From NCBI RefSeq assembly GCF_023101345.1, contig NZ_CP095848.1:1735501-1799500 (forward strand): a stretch of DNA of 64,000 bases, in the 5' to 3' direction. Below the pieces are notes generated by a model. The model was not told where the DNA came from. It worked only from the letters and a program-made list of their open reading frames with translations, and ran no database searches. Positions 41,474 through 49,897 of the stretch are shown here, in pieces; position 1 is the first letter of the stretch; each line of letters starts with the position of its first letter. Both the position numbers and the translations under genes were made by a program. The DNA comes from Hymenobacter sublimis (GTDB taxonomy: Bacteria > Bacteroidota > Bacteroidia > Cytophagales > Hymenobacteraceae).

Positions 41474-42730
41474 CTAGCGTAGAGCCTCCAGCGCCGTCCG
41501 CAGCCGGGGCAGAGCCGCTTCAATAGATTCCAGGGAAGCGCCTCCCACCGACATACGGAACCAGGGCGCCGCGCCATCCGTCCCGAAGGCGCTGAAGGGC
41601 ACCAAGGCCAGCCGCGCCTCGCTGATGAGGTAGGAAGTCAACTCTTTGGTAGTACTAAGAATCTGACCATCAGGGGCGGTTTTGCCCAGTACGTCTAGCT
41701 TGGCAGTCAGGTAGATAGCGCCCATCGGAACCATGGAGTCCACGGGCAGCCCCTGGGCTTTCATGGCTTGTAGGCCCTGGTGCAGAGCGTCGAGGCTATG
41801 TTGTACTTTCTCCTTGAACTGCTCCAGGAACTCATCCACGGCGGTAGTCTCGGGCAGATAGTTCGCGGTAGCAACCTGCTCGGCCTTGGGCGCCCAGGCT
41901 CCCACGTGGCCCAGAATAGACTTCATCTTGTCAATGACCACAGCCGGACCGAAGGCGTAGCCCACCCGCACGCCGGTAGCAGCCAGGCACTTTGAGATGC
42001 CGTCAATATACACGGTGTATTCGCGCAGGGCGGGGCGCAGGTTCACGGGGTCGTAGTGCTCGGTCGCGCCAAAGGTGAGCAGCCAGTAAATCTGGTCGTA
42101 GAGCAAATAAAGCGGCTTTTCTCCGGGCTGGCGGCGCTGATTTTCGGCCAGTACCACGTCGCAGATAGCCTCCAGATCTTGCTTGCTGAAAACGGTGCCC
42201 GTGGGGTTGAGCGGGGAGCACAACGCCAGCAGGGTAGCACCCGCTAGGTGGGGCGCCAGCTCCTCGGCCGTGGGCATGAAGTTGTTTTCGGGGCGGGTTT
42301 CTACCATCACGGCCTGGGCCGCAGAAAGATGGCAGTAGTGGTTGTTGTTCCAGCTGGGCACCGGGAATACCACCTTGTCGCCGGGGTCTACTAGGGCCAG
42401 GTAGGTAGCGTAAATGAGGGGGCGGGAGCCGCCGGCCACCAGAAAATCATTGGGCGAGTACGCCAGGCCCAGGCGGGTTTCGGTGAACGTAGCGGCCGCT
42501 TCGCGCAGGGCCGCCATGCCGTTGGCCGGGGGGTAGTTGGTGTGCCCGCTCTGGTAGGCGCGGGTAATTTCGTTTTGCAGCTCGGCCGGAATCGGGAAAA
42601 TGCTCGGGTCGAAGTCGCCGATGGTGAGGTTGCAGATCTGCTCCCCCTTGCGAATCATATCGTTTACTTCGTTGCCGATTTTGATGATTTCGGAGCCGAT
42701 CAGGCTACCGGCCATTCGGGAAACTTGCAT
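41474..42730 (-). CDS. Class I/II PLP-dependent aminotransferase
   Basis: A 418-residue fold-type I aminotransferase. Recognisable: TIGDFDPSIFPIP near the N-terminus, LCSPLNPTGTVFS (the Asn-Pro-x-Gly motif), and the PLP Lys in YIDGISKCLAATGVRVGYAFGP, with the phosphate-binding Arg just after. It most resembles aspartate/aromatic aminotransferases of Bacteroidota. I chose ATG at 42730 (MQVSRMAGS): the longer reading starts with TTG inside a promoter box at 42755-42762. Amino-donor specificity is not clear from sequence. Confidence 0.88.
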   Translation of the reverse strand: MQVSRMAGSLIGSEIIKIGNEVNDMIRKGEQICNLTIGDFDPSIFPIPAELQNEITRAYQSGHTNYPPANGMAALREAAATFTETRLGLAYSPNDFLVAGGSRPLIYATYLALVDPGDKVVFPVPSWNNNHYCHLSAAQAVMVETRPENNFMPTAEELAPHLAGATLLALCSPLNPTGTVFSKQDLEAICDVVLAENQRRQPGEKPLYLLYDQIYWLLTFGATEHYDPVNLRPALREYTVYIDGISKCLAATGVRVGYAFGPAVVIDKMKSILGHVGAWAPKAEQVATANYLPETTAVDEFLEQFKEKVQHSLDALHQGLQAMKAQGLPVDSMVPMGAIYLTAKLDVLGKTAPDGQILSTTKELTSYLISEARLALVPFSAFGTDGAAPWFRMSVGGASLESIEAALPRLRTALEALR

Positions 42731-42754
42731 GGTCAGGTCATGGTTTGGGTCGGC

Positions 42755-42762
42755 CAAATATA
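42755..42762 (-). promoter_or_regulatory. -7 promoter box for aminotransferase gene
   Basis: TATATTTG on the minus strand fits TAnnTTTG. It excludes the upstream TTG start and leaves a leader of about 18 bases to the ATG at 42730. Confidence 0.6.
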
Positions 42763-43111
42763 GAAGACCCTGACTGTCTGAAGCCCAGCAGCCCTGAAAA
42801 CTCCCAAGAAACCCCTGTAGTTAGGGCGTATCCACCAGTGGGCGGCGCGCAGCAACTGGCCAAAGCTGGCCGGTTGCGGAGTCGTTGGAATGTAGCTCCT
42901 GGACCCAGCGGCGGTAATACTCAGTGGGGCGTTCTGATACGAGCTTCTGCTTAATCATCCGAACCGAAGATCGTCCCCAGTATCTATAACAAGGCTCGGT
43001 TCGATTCTGCAGCAGTACTTTCCGCGGAAGATGGGGTAGGGACCGGCATTGCGGCAGATTAACCAAATTTGTGGGCTCAAGTCAAACGCCTCACTTGTTC
43101 TGCCTCCTCCG

Positions 43112-43537
43112 ATGATCAGTGAAACCATTCTCATTTCTTCGCTCGACGCGCTACCCCAGGCCGCCGCGCAGGTGCGCGCCGCTATGCACGGGCACTCCAT
43201 CATTTGCTTCGAGGGCGAGATGGGCGCAGGCAAAACGACCTTCATCAAAGCCCTGTGCCAGAGCCTGGGCGTGCCCGACGACATCAGCAGTCCTACCTTC
43301 TCCCTCGTCAACGAGTACCGAGACGCCGAAAACCAGCCCATCTACCACTTCGATTTCTACCGACTGAACGATGTGCGGGAAGCCGAAGGCATTGGGGCCC
43401 TAGAGTACTTCGATTCTGGTTATCTTTGCCTAATCGAGTGGCCGAGCCGCGTCGAGGCGCTGTTGCCGCCCGAGCGACTGGTTATTACGCTTACCGTCAC
43501 CGGCCCCTCTTCGAGGGAATTAAAAATTGAGAATTAA
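43112..43537 (+). CDS. tsaE: TsaE, tRNA threonylcarbamoyladenosine synthesis ATPase
   Basis: A 141-residue P-loop protein that with TsaB and TsaD adds the threonylcarbamoyl group to A37 of ANN-decoding tRNAs. Walker A is GEMGAGKTTFIKAL. SSPTFSLVNEY and the YHFDFYRL and LIEWPSR motifs are TsaE signatures. ATG at 43112 (MISETILISS) is chosen over the ORF start at 43049. The last codons (ELKIEN then TAA) lie in an AT-rich repeat, so the natural C-terminus may have been replaced. ald follows 92 bases later. Confidence 0.92.
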   Translation: MISETILISSLDALPQAAAQVRAAMHGHSIICFEGEMGAGKTTFIKALCQSLGVPDDISSPTFSLVNEYRDAENQPIYHFDFYRLNDVREAEGIGALEYFDSGYLCLIEWPSRVEALLPPERLVITLTVTGPSSRELKIEN

Positions 43538-43624
43538 AAATGAAATGCGACTTGCCCTCCTCCAGTACTAATAAGGCCAGCTCGTACGCCACTTTTTAAT
43601 TCATGATTTTTAATTTTTAATTTA
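43518..43624. repeat. AT-rich inverted repeat (family B) between tsaE and ald
   Basis: AATTAAAAATTGAGAATTAA is mirrored by TTTTTAATTCATGATTTTTA / ATTTTTAATTT on the right. It supplies the tsaE stop codon and ends six bases before the ald ATG. Confidence 0.6.
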
Positions 43625-43629
43625 ACAAG

Positions 43630-44859
43630 ATGCCCGAAGCAGTACCCCCCGGATTCGAGTCGCTGGCTACCAGCCGCGCCTATTTCACGCAGGAATCCAT
43701 GCTGGCCGTGGAAACGCGGAAACGGAAGCTGTTTATCGGGCTGCCGCGGGAAACCTCGCTGCAGGAAAACCGCATCTGCCTAACGCCCGAAGCCGTGAAG
43801 CACTTGGTGGAGGCAGGCCATGAAATTCTACTGGAAAGTGGGGCCGGGGAGCCCAGCAAGCACTCCGACCACGACTACTCCGAGGCGGGCGCTACCATTG
43901 CCTACTCGCAAAAGGAGGTGTTCGAGGCCGATATCATCCTGAAAGTAGCCCCGCCTACCTACGACGAGATTGAGTACATGCGGGCCGGGCAAACCCTGAT
44001 TTCGGCCCTGCAGTTTGGCACCCTGACGGGCGAATACATCACGGCCCTGACCAAGAAAAAGATTAACGCCATCAGCTTTGAGCTGATTAAGGACCCTTCC
44101 GGGGCCCGGCCGGTGGTGCGGGCCATGTCGGAAATTGCGGGTTCCACCGTCATGCTCATTGCGGCCGAGTACCTGGCCCGCTCCAACGAGGGTAAAGGCG
44201 TGATTCTGGGCGGTATTACGGGCGTGCCGCCCTCGCAGGTCGTGATTTTGGGAGCGGGTACAGTGGCCGAGTACGCCGCCCGCGCCGCTACCGGGCTGGG
44301 GGCCGAGGTGAAAGTGTTCGACAACCACCTCTACAAGCTGCGCCGGCTCAAAATGAACCTGTGCACCCCGCAGCTCTACACGAGCACCCTCGACACCTAC
44401 GCCCTCAACCAGCAAATCCGCCGCGCCGACGTAGTGATTGGGGCCCTGAACGCCGAAGAAGGTCGCCTACCCTTCATGGTGTCCGAAGACGTGGTGTCGC
44501 AGATGGCGCCGGGCTCCGTGATTATCGACGTGAGCATAGACCAGGGCGGTTGCTTTGAAACCAGCGAGATGACGAGCCACAGCAAGCCCGTCTTCCGCAA
44601 GTACGATGTGATTCATTACTGCGTGCCCAACATTGCCTCCCGGGTGCCGCGCACCGCTACCAACGCCCTAAGCAATATTTTTACGCCTATTCTGCAGGAA
44701 ATCAGCCAGCACGGGGGCATCAATGAGGTGTTGTTTACCAACGAGCACTTCCGCTCCGGGGTGTACGTCTATAAAGGTTCGCTCACTAACGCCAGCATTG
44801 CCCGCAAGTTCAACATGCGCTACAAAGAGCTAGCCCTGATGATTGCCGTGCGTAACTAA
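43630..44859 (+). CDS. ald: Alanine dehydrogenase
   Basis: A 409-residue Ald/PNT-family enzyme that interconverts L-alanine with pyruvate and ammonia using NAD. The N-terminal domain opens GLPRETSLQENRICLTPEAVKHLVEAGHEILLESGAG. The NAD-binding fold has VVILGAGTVAEYAARAATGLGAEVKVFD. The central substrate region includes SALQFGTLTGEY. About 35 extra residues at the N-terminus compared with the Bacillus enzyme are usual in Bacteroidota. The stop codon lies in a small repeat shared with the phosphorylase gene at 2916. It follows tsaE by 92 bases but probably has its own promoter. Confidence 0.92.
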   Translation: MPEAVPPGFESLATSRAYFTQESMLAVETRKRKLFIGLPRETSLQENRICLTPEAVKHLVEAGHEILLESGAGEPSKHSDHDYSEAGATIAYSQKEVFEADIILKVAPPTYDEIEYMRAGQTLISALQFGTLTGEYITALTKKKINAISFELIKDPSGARPVVRAMSEIAGSTVMLIAAEYLARSNEGKGVILGGITGVPPSQVVILGAGTVAEYAARAATGLGAEVKVFDNHLYKLRRLKMNLCTPQLYTSTLDTYALNQQIRRADVVIGALNAEEGRLPFMVSEDVVSQMAPGSVIIDVSIDQGGCFETSEMTSHSKPVFRKYDVIHYCVPNIASRVPRTATNALSNIFTPILQEISQHGGINEVLFTNEHFRSGVYVYKGSLTNASIARKFNMRYKELALMIAVRN

Positions 44860-44911
44860 ATCACGGATTTAGACGGATTATTCAGATTCCACGGATTTTG
44901 TAGTGCAATAC

Positions 44912-44939
44912 GGCCTGTGCGTAAGTACAGGCCTTTTTT
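44912..44939. terminator. Hairpin terminator after ald
   Basis: GGCCTGT / ACAGGCC stem followed by TTTTTTA. Confidence 0.7.
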
Positions 44940-45032
44940 ATGGCCGCCCCGTTACCCAGCAAGCAGCCAGCCAGTTGGGAGAATGGGCCCCGTGGAGTAG
45001 ATGCGAGTGTGCCATCAGGTATCCCTGCTGCG

Positions 45033-46199
45033 CTACGGTTTGCCCTGCCTAACCTGTGCAGGACGCACGGACGAGGGTGCGCTCAGTTGCTGCCCAACCG
45101 GAATGCCTATGGCCGCTAACAGAAATATACCGGGCAGTAGTGGCACAATAAATCGGTTGTCCCAGTCGGGTAGGGTAGCCGCGGCAATGGTGGCTTGCAA
45201 GCCGATTACTATTAGGAAAAACAGCCGCTGCGGTTGGGAGAGAATAGTTTTTTTTAGCCCTAGCCAGGCAAGTAAATAAGCTGGGTAAATAAATAAAATG
45301 ATAGAAATATTATGAATTGCGGAATAATACGGTTTAATCTGTGCAAAGAATACGATGAATTTTAAGACAAATAATTTAGTAAAGTAAAAAGGATTGTGGC
45401 CAATAAATAATAGTAATTGCTGCCACAGTGGTGCGGTAGCGGCCGGAATATACAACGGGGTGCTAGAGGTAACAGCCCCGAACGGGTGGCCGCCAAATAA
45501 AGAGCCGCCCTGGTAGATAGATATGAGCGAGAAGATATTGTGTAGTATCCTATTAAAACTAAATCCCGCAAGTAAAATAAATACCACGGATGCACCCACC
45601 GCAACCCGGCGGAAGATAGATTGGCTGTAGTGCTTGAGCAGGAAAAGCAGGTAGAAAAAGGTAGCTACCCCAATGACGATACCATTAGGCCGCAAGAAAA
45701 GCAGCCACCCAAGCAAAGGTGCCGCCAGTAGTAATTGCCTGACCTTTTGGGCCTTGAGCAGAACGTACGTATAAATCGTGAGGATGCTGCAGAACAGGGC
45801 ATCGGTGTGAATATAGAAGTTCCAGGCCTGCAAATCGGGCCAGGCAACGTAGGCCAGAGTAGCTGTGAACGCCGCCTGCCAGCGGCTGGTAAGGCGCTGG
45901 GCTAGGGCGTACAGGCAACAAGCGGCTACGCCAGAAAGCAGGCTTTGAAATACAACAACGGCTTCGAAGGGTAGCTGAAGTTTTAAAAATAAAGCCAGTA
46001 ATGCCGTATATCCAATGTATAAGATGTTCCGGTCCCAAACCAAGTGATGCTGCACGGCCATTTCTGTGGCGTGCTGAATATAGCGGTGGCTATCAAAAAC
46101 AATTCTTACCCCGTAGCGGCTAAATAAAATAAGTTGAACGAAAAGCCAGGTGAAACTTAAAAAATAGACGTGGTACAGGCGAAATGCATTTCGTAACAT
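45033..46199 (-). CDS. Polytopic membrane protein, GT-C glycosyltransferase-like
   Basis: A 388-residue protein with about 9-10 membrane helices. The first loop has IVFDSHRYIQHATEMA, and after the fourth helix comes WNFYIHTDALFCSILTIYTYV, then LLFLRPNGIVIGVATFF. This layout fits the GT-C superfamily (EpsG/GT39-like) but the acidic loop motif is weaker than in the other two GT-C genes of this window. Codon use and AT content (especially 45240-45620) differ from neighbours, so recent transfer is possible. Function uncertain; surface polysaccharide synthesis is a reasonable guess. Confidence 0.6.
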   Translation of the reverse strand: MLRNAFRLYHVYFLSFTWLFVQLILFSRYGVRIVFDSHRYIQHATEMAVQHHLVWDRNILYIGYTALLALFLKLQLPFEAVVVFQSLLSGVAACCLYALAQRLTSRWQAAFTATLAYVAWPDLQAWNFYIHTDALFCSILTIYTYVLLKAQKVRQLLLAAPLLGWLLFLRPNGIVIGVATFFYLLFLLKHYSQSIFRRVAVGASVVFILLAGFSFNRILHNIFSLISIYQGGSLFGGHPFGAVTSSTPLYIPAATAPLWQQLLLFIGHNPFYFTKLFVLKFIVFFAQIKPYYSAIHNISIILFIYPAYLLAWLGLKKTILSQPQRLFFLIVIGLQATIAAATLPDWDNRFIVPLLPGIFLLAAIGIPVGQQLSAPSSVRPAQVRQGKP

Positions 46200-46298
46200 A
46201 TAACGTAACCTACTGGTGGTGCTGTGCGGGCTGGTTGTGCGCGGCTAAGCAAAAGAGAAAGTCAGCACCTAGAATGAGTGGCAAAGTGCAAGGGGCAA

Positions 46299-47234
46299 CT
46301 ACTCGCCTGCGGGCGGCGCGGCCAACAGTAATACCTGCCAGGCTTCCAGCAGTCGGCCTTCCTCTAGTAACTGCTTACCTAGCAGCATCAGCTCCCGGCG
46401 CTGTCGGGCCGGTTCACCACGAAACTTGTTCAGGGTGTATGCTACCAGTGGCTCCTGCTGGTAGGCTCGCACCTGCTCGGGGGTAGGTAGGGCATGTTGC
46501 TCGATGTTGGCCAGCCGGCCCAGGTTATTGCCCGTCAGCACCTCAGAGGTGCGGATATGCTCTGGCAACTGGTCAATGCCGATGCCCAGGTTGCGGTTGG
46601 GTTTGGGCACCTCAAAGAGGCTGCTGCCCGAGGCCCGGCAGTACCAGTCGCCGCCCAGGCGGGCAATGGCGTCCAGCTTCTCGGGGTCGATGCCAATGCC
46701 GGAAGGTAGAATAATGTCTTCCCGAAAGTGGGCCCGCACCACCCGGCAGATGACCAGGTTGCCCGCGCCGTTGTTGGTGCCCAACTCCACCACTTGCTCC
46801 ACCACACACTCGAAGGCGGCAGGGGCCTCCAGCACCCGCGGTGGGCGCACTTGCTGGCTGGCTACCTCAGTAAAACCAGCCTTCACGAATTCATTAACCC
46901 CTTTCTCGTATTCGGTGCTGGCCAAGGACATTTGCTCCACCATGGCGTAGTCGCAGATGTGAATGACGCACTCGGCTACCTCTCGCACGTTTTCCAACGT
47001 GTGCTTCTGGGAGTTGTCGCGCACCCGGTTGGCCGGCGAGAAAACTAGAATGGGCGGGTTCGAGCCAAAGCAATTGAAAAAGCTAAAGGGACTGAGGTTG
47101 ACGTTGCCGGCGGCATCTAGGGTGCTGACGAAGGCTACGGGGCGGGGCGCCACCGCTCCCACCATAAACGGATGCCAGTCGCTGGGTTTTAAATCAGTCG
47201 GAACGATGCTGCGAAATGGGGTAGGGGTGGGCAT
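46299..47234 (-). CDS. Flavin reductase-like protein (FMN-binding split barrel)
   Basis: A 311-residue protein. ATG at 47234 (MPTPTPFRSIVPTDLKPSDW) is chosen from a promoter box at 47288-47295. The flavin reductase-like split-barrel domain (about 10-200) contains PRPVAFVSTLDAAGNVNLSPFSFFNCFGSNPPILVFSP, which holds the FMN-binding loop. The C-terminal part (about 205-311) is helical and includes a LNKFRGEPARQRRELMLL segment. Members reduce or bind flavins, often as partners of monooxygenases. No monooxygenase is beside it. Confidence 0.85.
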   Translation of the reverse strand: MPTPTPFRSIVPTDLKPSDWHPFMVGAVAPRPVAFVSTLDAAGNVNLSPFSFFNCFGSNPPILVFSPANRVRDNSQKHTLENVREVAECVIHICDYAMVEQMSLASTEYEKGVNEFVKAGFTEVASQQVRPPRVLEAPAAFECVVEQVVELGTNNGAGNLVICRVVRAHFREDIILPSGIGIDPEKLDAIARLGGDWYCRASGSSLFEVPKPNRNLGIGIDQLPEHIRTSEVLTGNNLGRLANIEQHALPTPEQVRAYQQEPLVAYTLNKFRGEPARQRRELMLLGKQLLEEGRLLEAWQVLLLAAPPAGE

Positions 47235-47287
47235 GAGCGGGGTAAATGAAAGGAAACAACGTAGCGATGAACGGTCGTTTGGGCAAC

Positions 47288-47295
47288 CAAAAGTA
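47288..47295 (-). promoter_or_regulatory. -7 promoter box for flavin reductase-like gene
   Basis: TACTTTTG on the minus strand fits TAnnTTTG, 53 bases before ATG at 47234. It shares the gap with the divergent peptidase gene. Confidence 0.5.
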
Positions 47296-47335
47296 GGGCC
47301 TGCGCATCTAGCACCCACACCTTAGCTGATTTACT

Positions 47336-48259
47336 ATGCGGCAGCGGCTTCTACTTATCTTAGTACTCCTGGCGGCGGGCGCCTTGCGCGCGCACGGGCA
47401 AACCCCTGCCGATACTGCTCATCTGCGCCGGCACCTAGTGGCCCTGACGACCACGCCCGCGCCGCGCAACTACCTTCACGAAGCCAGCCTCAACCAAGCC
47501 GCCGACTACATCCGGCGGGAACTGGCCGCGGCCGGGGCCCGCACCAGTGAACAGCAATACGAGGTGCAAGGCCGCCGCTACCGCAACATTGTGGGGTACT
47601 TCGGGCCTTCTCAGGGCCCGCGCGTGGTGGTAGGGGCTCACTACGATGTCTGCGGGGAGCAGCCGGGCGCCGATGATAATGGCACCGGGGTAGCTGCCCT
47701 GCTGGAGCTGGCTCGCCTGCTTGGGCAACAGCCCCGGTTGCCGTATCCCATTGAGCTGGTTGCCTACACGCTAGAGGAGCCGCCTTTCTTTCGTACCAAA
47801 CAAATGGGTAGCTACGTGCACGCTCAGGCCCTGCACGAGGCCGGCGTGCCGGTGCGTGGTATGGTGGCCCTGGAAATGCTGGGCTATTACAACGACCAGC
47901 CCGGCAGCCAAGAGTACCCAGTAGGCGCCTTGAAGTGGCTATACGGCCGGCGCGGCAACTACGTAACGGTAGCCCAAAAATTTGGGAATGGCCAGTTTGG
48001 CCGTCAGTTTGCGCGTCGTTACAAAGCGGCGGCCACGCTGCCCGTGAAACGCTTTAAAGCTCCGGCCTGGCTGCCCGGTATTGATTTTTCGGACCACCTG
48101 AATTACTGGCATTTTGGCTATTCGGCCGTATTGCTCACCGATACGGCTTTCTACCGCAACAAAAGCTACCACGAGCCCACTGATACGCTGGCCCGCCTAG
48201 ACATGCGTCGGCTGGGGCTGGCCGTAGATGCCGTGCTGGCGACGCTGTTGCGCCCGTAA
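47336..48259 (+). CDS. Exported M28-family zinc aminopeptidase
   Basis: A 307-residue peptidase of clan MH. Signal peptide (QRLLLILVLLAAGALRAHGQ). Zinc ligands are visible: His102 in VVVGAHYDVCGEQPGADDNGTG, Asp113 in the same stretch as the bridging ligand, the Glu pair in YTLEEPPFF (about 147-148; the catalytic base and a ligand), Asp/Glu in ALEMLGYY, and His in FSDHLNYWHFGY. The family removes N-terminal residues from peptides, or, in glutaminyl cyclase-like members, cyclises Gln. Probably periplasmic or cell-surface. It is divergent from the flavin reductase-like gene. Confidence 0.85.
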   Translation: MRQRLLLILVLLAAGALRAHGQTPADTAHLRRHLVALTTTPAPRNYLHEASLNQAADYIRRELAAAGARTSEQQYEVQGRRYRNIVGYFGPSQGPRVVVGAHYDVCGEQPGADDNGTGVAALLELARLLGQQPRLPYPIELVAYTLEEPPFFRTKQMGSYVHAQALHEAGVPVRGMVALEMLGYYNDQPGSQEYPVGALKWLYGRRGNYVTVAQKFGNGQFGRQFARRYKAAATLPVKRFKAPAWLPGIDFSDHLNYWHFGYSAVLLTDTAFYRNKSYHEPTDTLARLDMRRLGLAVDAVLATLLRP

Positions 48260-48334
48260 ATAGCCCATTACCCGAACCTCGCCGGACTGGGGGCGTACGC
48301 TGTCCTACGTGCCTGGCAGTTTAGGGCAGTTCTA

Positions 48335-49111
48335 ATGATAAAAAACTTCTTCTTGCTACTCGGTTGCTGCGCGCTGACGGCTACTGGCTACGGCCAGAGT
48401 CCCCGCCTCACGGACCGAAATACGCTGGGGTGGCTGGTGTATTCCGGTGACCATCAGCTGACCGAGAAATGGGCCGTGCACACCGAATATCAGTGGCGGC
48501 GGGTGAATTGGTTGCGGGCCCCGCAGCAGCAATTGGCCCGCCTGGGGCTGGTACGCACGCTCCCCAACCACGTAACGATAAGCGGGGGCTACACCTACTT
48601 CCAGACCCACCGCTACGGTGACTACCCCACCGTGCCTGCGCGGCCCGAACCTGAGCACCGCTTGTACCAGGACGTTTCGCTGGAAAACCCAGTGGGCCGG
48701 CTCTCGCTCACGCACCGTTTGCGGCTGGAGCAGCGCTGGCTGGGTTCCCGTAGTGCCGAAGGGCAAGGCCCGGTGCAGGACTGGGCATTTCAGAACCGGA
48801 TTCGCTACCAGCTTTCTGGGCAATATCCGCTGCAAGGACCAAAGGTGGAAGACGGAGAGTGGTACCTCAACGCTTTTGATGAGCTGTTCATCGGCTTCGG
48901 GCGCAACGTGGCAGGCAATGTGTTCAACCAGAATCGGCTATCCGGTGGGCTAGGCCATCAATTCAATGACAAAGCCAAGGTGGAGCTGAACTACCTCTAT
49001 CAGATCAGCCAGCACGCCTCTCCGGACCCCATCTCGGGCCGGCCGGTTTTCGAAAACAACCACGGATTTCGGCTGAATGTGCTCTATGACCTTGATTTTA
49101 CGGGTAAGTAG
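48335..49111 (+). CDS. DUF2490 outer-membrane beta-barrel protein
   Basis: A 258-residue exported protein. Signal peptide (MIKNFFLLLGCCALTATGYGQ). The domain starts NTLGWLVYSGDHQLTEKWAVHTEYQWRRV and goes on with alternating aromatic/polar strands (FQTHRYGDYPTVPARPEPEHRLYQD, LNYLYQISQHASPDPI) to a terminal strand FRLNVLYDLDF, which fits a small beta-barrel. DUF2490 has no known function. It lies 75 bases after the M28 gene on the same strand; co-transcription is possible. Confidence 0.8.
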   Translation: MIKNFFLLLGCCALTATGYGQSPRLTDRNTLGWLVYSGDHQLTEKWAVHTEYQWRRVNWLRAPQQQLARLGLVRTLPNHVTISGGYTYFQTHRYGDYPTVPARPEPEHRLYQDVSLENPVGRLSLTHRLRLEQRWLGSRSAEGQGPVQDWAFQNRIRYQLSGQYPLQGPKVEDGEWYLNAFDELFIGFGRNVAGNVFNQNRLSGGLGHQFNDKAKVELNYLYQISQHASPDPISGRPVFENNHGFRLNVLYDLDFTGK

Positions 49112-49336
49112 TTAGGGCCACTGTTCTACCCACGTCCTCGCTCGAATCGTTGATTAGTAGCACAACGTCAGGATGTGATATGCGTCGCCTCCAGTCCTGC
49201 ATGACAGTCTTGTGTTTGTCATACTCCTGACTCATACTATACACTAACTATGCTGAACGAAATAATAGTTGCTAAAATACTATATGTTTACTAAATAGCT
49301 ATAGGTATTGTATAGTAACTCCTTACTCACCCCCGT
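49112..49336. other. AT-rich gap upstream of zinc-ribbon HTH gene
   Basis: About 225 bases. The left half is a worn GTCAGGATG / CATGACAG palindrome (49165-49210). The right half is strongly AT-rich and holds an inverted repeat, listed separately. Confidence 0.4.
49235..49317. promoter_or_regulatory. AT-rich inverted repeat, candidate operator
   Basis: TACTATACA (49235-49243) is mirrored by TGTATAGTA (49309-49317) just before the ATG at 49337, with TATATGTTTACTAAATAGCT between them. Placement fits a regulatory site, possibly for the gene's own product; unproven. Confidence 0.4.
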
Positions 49337-49759
49337 ATGTCTCAGCTGCATTGCCCCAAGTGTGAATCGACGGATGCTACCAAAAGCGGGATTGTAGGCG
49401 GCCGGCAGCGGTACAAGTGCAAGAACTGCGGCTACCACTTCTCCGTGGCCAAGGCCGGCAAGGAAATAAACTCCTACTACGTCATCAAAGCTCTGCAGCT
49501 ATACGTAGAGGGGGTGAGCTACCGCGAAATTGAGCGGCTGCTGGGCGTAAGTCACGTGTCGGTGATGAACTGGGTAAAGAAATACGGCATGAAAGCCCCC
49601 CGCCAAACCGACTATCATCCGACCTACAAAATCATGAATCAGAAGGAGCTAGCGGAGTTTTTTCAGAAGCCCGAAAACCTGAAAGAGGCCGGACTTATCG
49701 TGACGGAGCTGGGGGATAAGTACATGATGATTCGCTGGGAGCGGTTTCGGCAGGGGTAG
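49337..49759 (+). CDS. IS1 InsA-like zinc-ribbon plus helix-turn-helix protein
   Basis: A 140-residue protein. A zinc ribbon with Cys6-Cys9 (CPKC) and Cys28-Cys31 (CKNC) is followed by a helix-turn-helix (61-84: SYREIERLLGVSHVSVMNWVKKYG), the same order as the InsA DNA-binding part of IS1-type transposases. No catalytic DDE domain or InsB frame follows, and no terminal inverted repeats typical of IS1 were found. The C-terminal 50 residues (QKELAEFFQKPENLKEAGLIVTELGD...) are not transposase-like and may be a small folded domain. It looks like a domesticated DNA-binding protein, placed ahead of the porin, permease, kinase, receiver and acs genes. Confidence 0.75.
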   Translation: MSQLHCPKCESTDATKSGIVGGRQRYKCKNCGYHFSVAKAGKEINSYYVIKALQLYVEGVSYREIERLLGVSHVSVMNWVKKYGMKAPRQTDYHPTYKIMNQKELAEFFQKPENLKEAGLIVTELGDKYMMIRWERFRQG

Positions 49760-49897
49760 GCTATAGCGCTTAGCAGAAGTATAACTACTGCGTGACTTCT
49801 GCGTTGGGATTTTCCTACTTGGGGCTACTAGTCCGGCACCGCTTGGTGGCTGGCTACCTGCCCCGACCCATCCCAACCCTCAACCCCACCAAACCCT

